Source: an uncultured Verrucomicrobiota bacterium
Lineage (GTDB): Bacteria > Verrucomicrobiota > Verrucomicrobiia > Opitutales > Opitutaceae
Direction of reading: 5' to 3'
DNA: 53,102 bases
Assembly (NCBI GenBank): GCA_903960515.1
Contig: CAJCBL010000114.1
Span: 1-53,102, forward strand
Under the pieces are notes generated by a model. The model did no database searches. It saw only the letters and a list, made by a program, of their open reading frames with translations, and was not told the DNA's origin. Each line of letters starts with the position of its first letter. The first letter of the stretch is position 1. Position numbers and translations under genes: made by a program. Positions 48,526 through 53,102 of this stretch are shown in pieces.

Positions 48526-49794
48526 CGGGAAAAAGGGGAGAGGTTGGAGGGCGCTGGGGCGCGGTGCAAGACTGAGGACGGTCAGTGAACGGTGGACCGT
48601 GGTTGGTAGCGCAGCGAGTTTGCCCGCCCCTACCGGCCCCCAAAGCCGGTCCCGTTGGCTCGCCTTCGGCAGGCCGGGGCAGATGCCGAGCGGACGGACT
48701 GCTGTAGTCCCGGCGCTCCGCGCTGCGCAAACTCAGATCGCAGAATATAGATCGTGGAATTCAAGCTTCAGCCCAGGGGCTTCCCGTCCGCCTTCTGCCT
48801 TCTCCCTTCTCCCTTCTGCCTTAGGTTCGCCGCTGCCTACTCGCTGACACTACTGATCGATCAGAAAGGTAGGTCCAGTCTTCGACTGGATCATACGCTA
48901 TTTAACCGCAAGGAACGCAGCGGTCGGGTATGTTCGATGATCCGTCTATTCTCGCTACTCGCTACCCGCTTCTCGCTTCTTTCAGCAGAGGTTTACCGCA
49001 AGGAACGCAGAGAGCTCAAAGAACGGATTCTCCGCCCCGCCTACTCACTACTCGCTACCGGCTCCTCGCTACTTTTCGTCACAGAGCGCAGGTGCAGAGG
49101 TTGAAGTTGAAGGTTGAGGTGCGGAGGCCGGAAGGAGCGCCGGAGGAGAGGTTTAGGTTGAGGTGGTAGGCGGAGAACATGGAGCGCCACTTATCAAGTG
49201 GCCTTCCTGATGTATTGCAGCAATTCAGCTTTCCGCCTTCCGCCTTCAGTCCTTTCCTCCTCGTAGCTGAATGGCGTAGCCGTTCAGCTCTTCCTCCGAT
49301 TTCCGCCCTTCAGCCTTCAGCCCTTTCCCGCGCTCCGTGTCCTCCTCCCCCTCAGTGATCTCTGTGGCCAAATCCGATTCCGGGTTCCGTCTTTGTCTTC
49401 CTTGCGCTCTTTGCGTTCTTTGCGGTTAACACTATCCGGTTTCAGCCTTCAGCCTTTTCCTCCCTCCGTGCTCTCTGTGACCTCTGTGGTTCAATACGAG
49501 TTTCGGGTCCGCTCTCTGCGCTCTTTGCGTTCTTTGCGGATAGCATTTCCGCTTTCAGCATTCAGGTTTCCGCCTTCAGCCTTCTGGTTCAGCCTTCCGC
49601 CTTCAGCCTTTTCTTCCTGCAGGGTCGAACCTTGCGTCCGTGCCTCCGAGGCGTGTCTGTCGACCGGGATATAGCGATTCGGACTCCCGTAAGCCCGGGG
49701 CTTGTTCAATCAGAGTCGTGTGCCGGCATCGCGTCAACTTTCGGAGTTAGGCTCCGGTTTTCTAGCGTAGTGAGCGCCTGATATTCTGGAGTCG
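48526..49794. other. Long repeat-rich spacer between leuS and the cassette array
   Basis: About 1.27 kb with no supported gene. It is built of short degenerate modules. TTCAGCCTTCAGCC-type pyrimidine runs occur around 48780-48830 and 49230-49620. ACCGCAAGGAACGCAGAGAG and the inverse CTTTGCGTTCTTTGCGGTTA occur at 48905, 48993, 49400 and 49525. CTACTCGCTACC tracts, the hairpin TCCAGTCTTCGACTGGA (48874-48890), GGAGCGCCACTTATC (49181-49228) and GGTTGAAGTTGAAGGTTGAG (49099-49118) are also present. Several modules recur in the spacer at 39.1-39.45 kb. Confidence 0.6.
49700..49786 (-). other. Possible decayed attC-like site
   Basis: At the 3' side of the zinc-ribbon gene, AATCAGAGTCGTGTGCCGG and, 50-60 bases on, GTGAGCGCCTG resemble the L'' and spacer parts of the clear attC-like sites (CAGAGACGCCGGG, TGTAGCGCCTG) at the right distance. 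The outer R boxes are not recognisable. It could mark the end of the array. Confidence 0.3.
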
Positions 49795-50145
49795 TCATAC
49801 TGGGAACCCGGTGTCGACGGTCACTAATCTGCCGTCCAAGCGAAGGGCCACGCCATCCACTTCGATGCGTCCAAGGTATCCCATATCCGATACCCAGGCC
49901 AGATCACCGCTTTCGGTGATCCCGATCGCGCCACCTGGACAACGCCCCACATAGCTCACTCGCGATCCCTTGACCTTGTGGAGCGTCAGCAGTCCCCCCA
50001 GCGCTTCGGGCGCAACTCGGGCACTATCTGAAAACCGCGGGACTCCGGTTCCAGGTCGCTCGTTTAGCTCACCGCAGCGAGTACAGATGAACGTCTCCTG
50101 ACCCATGGTACCGCCGCAGTTTCGACACTGGATGGAAATGCTCAT
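49795..50145 (-). CDS. Zinc-ribbon protein, small
   Basis: The product is 116 residues and starts six bases after the R box of the attC-like site at 50151-50242, as integron cassette genes do. The N-terminus is a four-cysteine zinc ribbon, CRNCGGTMGQETFICTRCG (residues 8-26). The rest (about 40-116) is a strand-rich domain (ALGGLLTLHKVKG, GRCPGGAIGITESGDLAWVSDMG, VDGVALRLDGRLV) that I do not recognise. There is no signal peptide. The minus strand, spacing and size match the neighbouring cassette genes, though no convincing attC follows its own 3' end. Confidence 0.75.
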   Translation of the reverse strand: MSISIQCRNCGGTMGQETFICTRCGELNERPGTGVPRFSDSARVAPEALGGLLTLHKVKGSRVSYVGRCPGGAIGITESGDLAWVSDMGYLGRIEVDGVALRLDGRLVTVDTGFPV

Positions 50146-50150
50146 TTTTC

Positions 50151-50242
50151 GCCGAATGATATAATGTCAGAGACGCCGGGCTTCGGACTCGGTCGAGGGA
50201 AATGATGCTCTGCCCAACTTTCTCTGTAGCGCCTGGTTAGCC
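50151..50242 (-). repeat. attC-like integron recombination site 2
   Basis: On the coding (minus) strand the 92-bp site runs R'' GGCTAAC, spacer, L'' CAGAGAAAG, loop, L' CCCGGCGTCTCTG, spacer, R' ATTCGGC. It is closely similar to the site at 52915-53006 (shared GATATAA, CAGAGACGCCGGG, CGGACTCGG, CTCTGTAGCGCCTGGTT). Both outer boxes have changed a base or two. The stop codon of the preceding gene lies inside R''. Confidence 0.75.
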
Positions 50243-50998
50243 CGTTTTTTTGAATTGATCGAGAATAGCCTTGAGATTTGAGGAAAGTCCTTCGATGTCG
50301 CAAGCCAAGCACTGAGCGTGGCCATCAATGCCACGGTGCATGATTGCTCGCATCGTATTATGATCACCGGGAGCGGTCGCATCAATGCAAGCCTGCACTC
50401 CTTCAGCGGCCGCAGCAGGAGTGTAGTGCAAGGTATCTTCAAAAACGCTCAGAGCGATTGCGTGTGCCTGCTCCCGAGCAAGTGAATGCTTAGTGCACTC
50501 GGCCTGAATCATGCCAAACACAAACGTGCTTACTAGCGCTTGCTGGAACGGGGAGGCTTGGTCGAACTCAATGCCTGAAGCTCGCAGCGCAGCCACAGCG
50601 AGCCGATTACACGCTTCGCGATGAGGGAGAAGTGGTAAGGGCGGAGGTAAAGGAGGAGGTAACGGAGGCGGCTGTGAGGTTCTGGTGGCTCCGCAGGAAA
50701 GGCATTTGTCGTGGGAGCTAGGATTACGGTTGCTGCAACTCGCACAGGTCCACGGCTGAACCGCGAGGATGATTTCCTTGCGCGTGCAAGTGAGAACATC
50801 ATCCGGTAGTTCTCGGTTGCAGCTGCGACAACGCACGTATTCGCCAAGCGTACTGGTAGGGAAAAGAGGAATGAAATAGAGGGTGAAATAGCGTGAGACC
50901 CTCATGTGGGAATATGTCGATTCGGTCATGCAATTCGGGCAGAAAAATGCACCGGTGCCGATTTGGAATTCTTTGGCCTTTGAGCCCCAGATAATCAT
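50237..50998 (-). CDS. Zinc-ribbon protein with a RanBP2-like finger
   Basis: The product is 253 residues from MIIWGSKAKEFQIGTGAFFC. The first domain has two pairs of zinc-binding cysteines (CPNC and CRSC, residues about 19-60) framing VSRYFTLYFIPLFPTSTLGEYV, a conserved N-terminal zinc-ribbon module that I recognise from small bacterial proteins. Residues about 83-106 form a RanBP2-type finger (WTCASCSNRNPSSHDKCLSCG). A proline-rich linker of about 20 residues follows, then an alpha-helical C-terminal domain of 130 residues with no family I can name. The TAA stop lies in the R'' box of attC-like site 2, so this gene belongs to that cassette. A binding or scaffold role is likely, with no enzymatic motif seen. 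Confidence 0.82.
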   Translation of the reverse strand: MIIWGSKAKEFQIGTGAFFCPNCMTESTYSHMRVSRYFTLYFIPLFPTSTLGEYVRCRSCNRELPDDVLTCTRKEIILAVQPWTCASCSNRNPSSHDKCLSCGATRTSQPPPLPPPLPPPLPLLPHREACNRLAVAALRASGIEFDQASPFQQALVSTFVFGMIQAECTKHSLAREQAHAIALSVFEDTLHYTPAAAAEGVQACIDATAPGDHNTMRAIMHRGIDGHAQCLACDIEGLSSNLKAILDQFKKTG

Positions 50999-51075
50999 AG
51001 TTGGGATTCGGTTTGATTGGAGTTGGTGAAATTACTTGGTTCCTAGTACGCTGTGTGAATTGAGACGGCTAACGC

Positions 51076-51882
51076 TTAGGGAAGGGGAACGACGGGCGGC
51101 TGACTCGGCTTGGAAGGCGTGGACTTTTCCGGCGTTCCCTCTAGATCCTTGTCCGCCTTTAGTTTCTGTGCTTCAATGGCTTCGGATAGCTTCTCTGGGA
51201 AATAGAACCTGATCCGTCGCATCGCGCCGTCTTCTTCCTGCTCAAACTTCGATTGTGGGATATCGTCCAAAAGCAAAGCGCACAGATCTGCGGCACTGAA
51301 GCCTTTCCAATCTTCGCGAGCGCACGCGACAATCTCTGGAAATCTGATCGGACTGCTGATGAGTACCCCACCAGACGGCTTATATCTTACCCCCACCTGG
51401 GGTCTGTTTGTGATCTGCCCCAATATTACCAGACAGACATCCCCCACAAGAACCCGGTACGGAAGTCCAAGGCTCGCCTCAATGTATTTGTACGGAGGAC
51501 GTCCGCGAAGAGGCCTATTGTTATAGTCGTTGCAGATTTGCGCCCAGCTAATGTGGTTCTCTTCCTTGATCTCCAGCTTTGTCGGCCGGGCATCATCGAG
51601 ATGACGCAATATCTCTGGAATAGCAGCGGCGCCCCTGACGACGAGTTCTCGCATCGGCGCAAAGACAACGGGCCGCTGCGATCCGATGATTCCTCCTCCA
51701 AATTGAGGCTCCGTTTCTTGGGCGAGGAACTGGCTCACCCACGCTGTCGGATGAAGACCGGCAGTAGGACTCTCAAGGTTTTGCAAATCGTCGATCAATT
51801 GCGCACATGTCTTCGAGCGCAGATCGCTTTCCGCTCGCAATGAAGGGAGAAGAAAGAGCACGGAAAGAAGAAGGATTCTCAT
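51076..51882 (-). CDS. Exported protein of unknown function (cassette gene)
   Basis: The 268-residue product has a signal peptide (MRILLLSVLFLLPSLRAES, cut near 17-18), so it enters the periplasm. The body begins KTCAQLIDDLQNLESPTAG and has VRGAAAIPEILRHLDDARP, a helical hairpin like one HEAT-type repeat. Later come VLVGDVCLVILGQI and FPEIVACAREDWKGF. The last 40 residues are Lys/Pro/Ser-rich. I do not know the family. Its ATG is directly next to attC-like site 3. No attC-like site is visible between it and the following gene (50998), 77 bases away, so the two may share one cassette. Confidence 0.75.
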   Translation of the reverse strand: MRILLLSVLFLLPSLRAESDLRSKTCAQLIDDLQNLESPTAGLHPTAWVSQFLAQETEPQFGGGIIGSQRPVVFAPMRELVVRGAAAIPEILRHLDDARPTKLEIKEENHISWAQICNDYNNRPLRGRPPYKYIEASLGLPYRVLVGDVCLVILGQITNRPQVGVRYKPSGGVLISSPIRFPEIVACAREDWKGFSAADLCALLLDDIPQSKFEQEEDGAMRRIRFYFPEKLSEAIEAQKLKADKDLEGTPEKSTPSKPSQPPVVPLP

Positions 51883-51973
51883 GGCGAACGTATCAGCTCA
51901 GCAGCGCCGAACTGAGGATATTTGTTTGGAGAGCGGACATTATAGATGCGTTGGCTGTAGCGCATGGTTGGGC
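51883..51973 (-). repeat. attC-like integron recombination site 3
   Basis: 91 bp. On the minus strand: R'' GCCCAAC (an exact RYYYAAC), spacer CATGCGCTA, L'' CAGCCAACGC, loop, L' GGCGCTGCTGAGC, spacer, R' GTTCGCC. It shares CATTATAGA and GCGTTGGCTG with site 4. It fills the gap between the stop of the gene at 51979 and the start codon at 51882. Confidence 0.75.
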
Positions 51974-51978
51974 GGTCT

Positions 51979-52464
51979 TCATCTTTTTATGAGCATGCCG
52001 CTAGGAAAGATACACGCGTCCTCCTGCGTAATGATTGAGGCCGCCCGCAAATCAGGTGTGACAGCAACGACGATCTTCGGTCGCTGACTTCGAAAATAGG
52101 CGACCTTCCAACGCTCGCGCTTTCCTTCTTTAAAATCGGCGAAGACGCCACACGTCATCTCAGCGTATACTTCCGGCGGCAATGCCAAGCCAGCACAACC
52201 TATGACGGCCGCAACTTCCATTTCCTCTTCTTTCGTGAGACGACCGATACCGTCGTCGGCTAGAAGACGTTCAGGGCAACCGATGATCGCACCATGCGGC
52301 GAGTGCGATCCGTCATAACAGATCAAAATTGTGGGTTCGCTTGCTCCGACCTGCACATACTCCTGCGAGGACTCGCAAATTGCCGTGACGCGCCCAGTGG
52401 CAACACCGCCATCCCACCAAACGTGGTCTCCAATTGCGAGCAGAGTGCCATCGGGATATTTCAT
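51979..52464 (-). CDS. Orphan cytoplasmic protein (cassette gene)
   Basis: The product is 161 residues from MKYPDGTLLAIGDHVWWDGG. It starts five bases after the R' box of site 4 and ends five bases before the R'' box of site 3, exactly the packing of an integron cassette. The N-terminal 60 residues form an SH3-like or KOW-like beta pattern (GDHVWWDGGVATGRVTAI, TILICYDGSHSP). A helical part follows (LTKEEEMEVAAVIGCAGLALPPEVYAEM), then a strand-rich end (WKVAYFRSQRPKIVVAVTP). There is no signal peptide. The function is unknown; small proteins of this style are common among immunity-like cassette genes, but that is only a guess. Confidence 0.75.
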   Translation of the reverse strand: MKYPDGTLLAIGDHVWWDGGVATGRVTAICESSQEYVQVGASEPTILICYDGSHSPHGAIIGCPERLLADDGIGRLTKEEEMEVAAVIGCAGLALPPEVYAEMTCGVFADFKEGKRERWKVAYFRSQRPKIVVAVTPDLRAASIITQEDACIFPSGMLIKR

Positions 52465-52469
52465 ATTGC

Positions 52470-52560
52470 GGCCAACGCATCAGGTCAGCCACGACGAATC
52501 GAAGATGTTTGATTGGAAGGCGATCATTATAGAGGCGTTGGCTGTGGTGTCTGGTTCGGC
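52470..52560 (-). repeat. attC-like integron recombination site 4
   Basis: 91 bp. On the minus strand: R'' GCCGAAC, spacer CAGACACCA, L'' CAGCCAACGCC, loop, L' GTCGTGGCTG, spacer ACCTGATGC, R' GTTGGCC. L'' carries one extra base relative to L', the extrahelical base expected of attC on the cassette's coding strand. The end of the gene at 52527 is encoded by the site itself. Confidence 0.8.
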
Positions 52561-52904
52561 TCTTCTTTGATGTTGATCTCTGCAGCGCACGCGCCGCAAA
52601 TCGCATCTAAGTATCGGACCACCCGATAGCGGGCGGACAATGGATCTTTTTTCTTGAGCTCGCGAATGGTCTCTTTCCATCGCGCATCCGCCCGTGCAAC
52701 GGAGGCACGGTCAAGAGGGGCACCGCAACTGGGACACATAAGTGTGCAAACAAGTCGGAGCTTCCTTCTTTTCTGCAAGGCCGCGCTGCCGGCGCCGAAA
52801 AGCATCAAGAACGGAAGGAAAAGGAAGAATGCGCAGGTCGCCAAAGTAACGAATGTCTTCGTTCGGATTATGCGGACAACAGAATTGGGTAGTCGAATGT
52901 CCAT
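52527..52904 (-). CDS. Single-pass membrane protein with a zinc ribbon (cassette gene)
   Basis: The product is 125 residues from MDIRLPNSVVRIIRTKTFVT, starting ten bases after the R' box of attC-like site 1. One membrane helix lies at about 17-40 (VTLATCAFFLFLPFLMLFGAG). It is followed by basic residues, so the C-terminal part should be cytoplasmic. That part holds two cysteine pairs (CPSCG at about 57-61 and CGAC near 103) separated by a charged helix, a split zinc ribbon. The last residues NQTPQPTPL are read from the attC-like site 4, so the natural C-terminus was probably set by cassette capture. The function is unknown. Confidence 0.78.
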   Translation of the reverse strand: MDIRLPNSVVRIIRTKTFVTLATCAFFLFLPFLMLFGAGSAALQKRRKLRLVCTLMCPSCGAPLDRASVARADARWKETIRELKKKDPLSARYRVVRYLDAICGACAAEINIKEEPNQTPQPTPL

Positions 52905-52914
52905 CTCTTCTTTT

Positions 52915-53006
52915 GCCGAACGATATAAGCTCAGAGACGCCGGGGAGCGGACTCGGCCGAAGGAGAGGATGATCTTCCCGGCGTTCTCTGTAGCGCCTGG
53001 TTCGGC
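52915..53006 (-). repeat. attC-like integron recombination site 1
   Basis: This is the best-preserved site, 92 bp. The outer boxes are perfect inverses (GCCGAAC and GTTCGGC). The inner boxes are CAGAGAACGCCGGG and CCCGGCGTCTCTG, the first with one extra A. The spacers between outer and inner boxes do not pair, as in attC. It ends the cassette whose gene lies beyond the window. Confidence 0.82.
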
Positions 53007-53102
53007 GCCGGGTTTTTTGAAACTGTCGAGGGAACGGCGGGTGTGGGGCAGGGCAGGGATGTACTCTTAAAACTTCTCCTTCCGAGGCTGGCGGGCATGC
53101 GG
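53007..53102 (-). other. Start of a further cassette, cut by the window end
   Basis: If the array continues, the 3' end of the next minus-strand gene should be here. A stop codon in the minus strand (TTTTAAGAG near 53066-53074) is possible, but too little is present to name a gene. Confidence 0.3.

Noticed and set aside
45760..48588. 942-residue plus-strand frame opposite leuS
   Set aside because: It is fully antisense to an unmistakable leuS; its Gly/Val/Glu-rich composition reflects the GC bias of the coding strand.
49190..49680. CRISPR array suggested by repeated TTCAGCCTTC and TTTGCGTTCTTTGCGG units
   Set aside because: Unit length and spacing are irregular, the units are degenerate and partly overlapping, and no cas gene is near.
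49746..49752. GTTAGGC as an attI core site
   Set aside because: It matches the consensus but lies on the plus strand, opposite to the cassette orientation, with no integrase gene beside it.

Overview
The window looks like a chromosomal segment of a Gram-negative bacterium, most probably of the Verrucomicrobiota (Opitutae-like). The reasons are a GC-rich housekeeping background, a HAF-repeat/PEP-CTERM fragment, giant LktA-like two-partner-secretion adhesins, an RHS protein and repeat-rich spacers. This placement rests on family knowledge and impression; no database search was run.

Layout. (1) 1-6.7 kb: surface and secreted functions. These are the 3' part of an RHS-repeat protein with a variable C-terminal tip, a small overlapping membrane-anchored protein that could be its partner, a 5'-truncated HAF/PEP-CTERM fragment, and a 1148-residue exported protein with Ig-like domains. 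(2) 6.8-9.6 kb, minus strand: three membrane proteins, one a rhomboid protease with its catalytic residues visible. (3) 10-39 kb, plus strand: a small conserved protein, a GNAT-like acyltransferase and a 27-kb two-partner secretion (type Vb) locus ordered TpsA1 (4230 aa), TpsB (553 aa), TpsA2 (4193 aa). One outer-membrane transporter therefore appears to serve two giant exoproteins. Both tpsA genes begin with a 76-bp DNA block that is 100 percent identical, includes a 16-bp perfect palindrome, and stops at an internal ATG. (4) 40-48.5 kb: ordinary genes (DUF1287 protein, flavodoxin-fold NAD(P)H oxidoreductase, hemL, rpiB, a lipoprotein, leuS) separated by long spacers full of dispersed palindromic repeats. 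(5) 49.8 kb to the right end, minus strand: tightly packed small genes of different kinds (several zinc-ribbon proteins, one exported protein, one orphan). Four imperfect inverted repeats of 91-92 bp, with the R''-L''-L'-R' architecture of integron attC sites, lie between them. I read this as part of an integron cassette array running out of the window; no integrase gene is in view.

Most notable: the dual-TpsA locus with its perfectly conserved 5' block; the attC-like array, in which one cassette gene reads into its own attC for its last residues; a ~115-bp arm-plus-palindrome element present at least four times in both orientations; and a simple-repeat insertion inside the hemL coding sequence. 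Shine-Dalgarno sequences are weak or absent at most starts, so starts were chosen from family lengths, signal peptides and gene overlaps.
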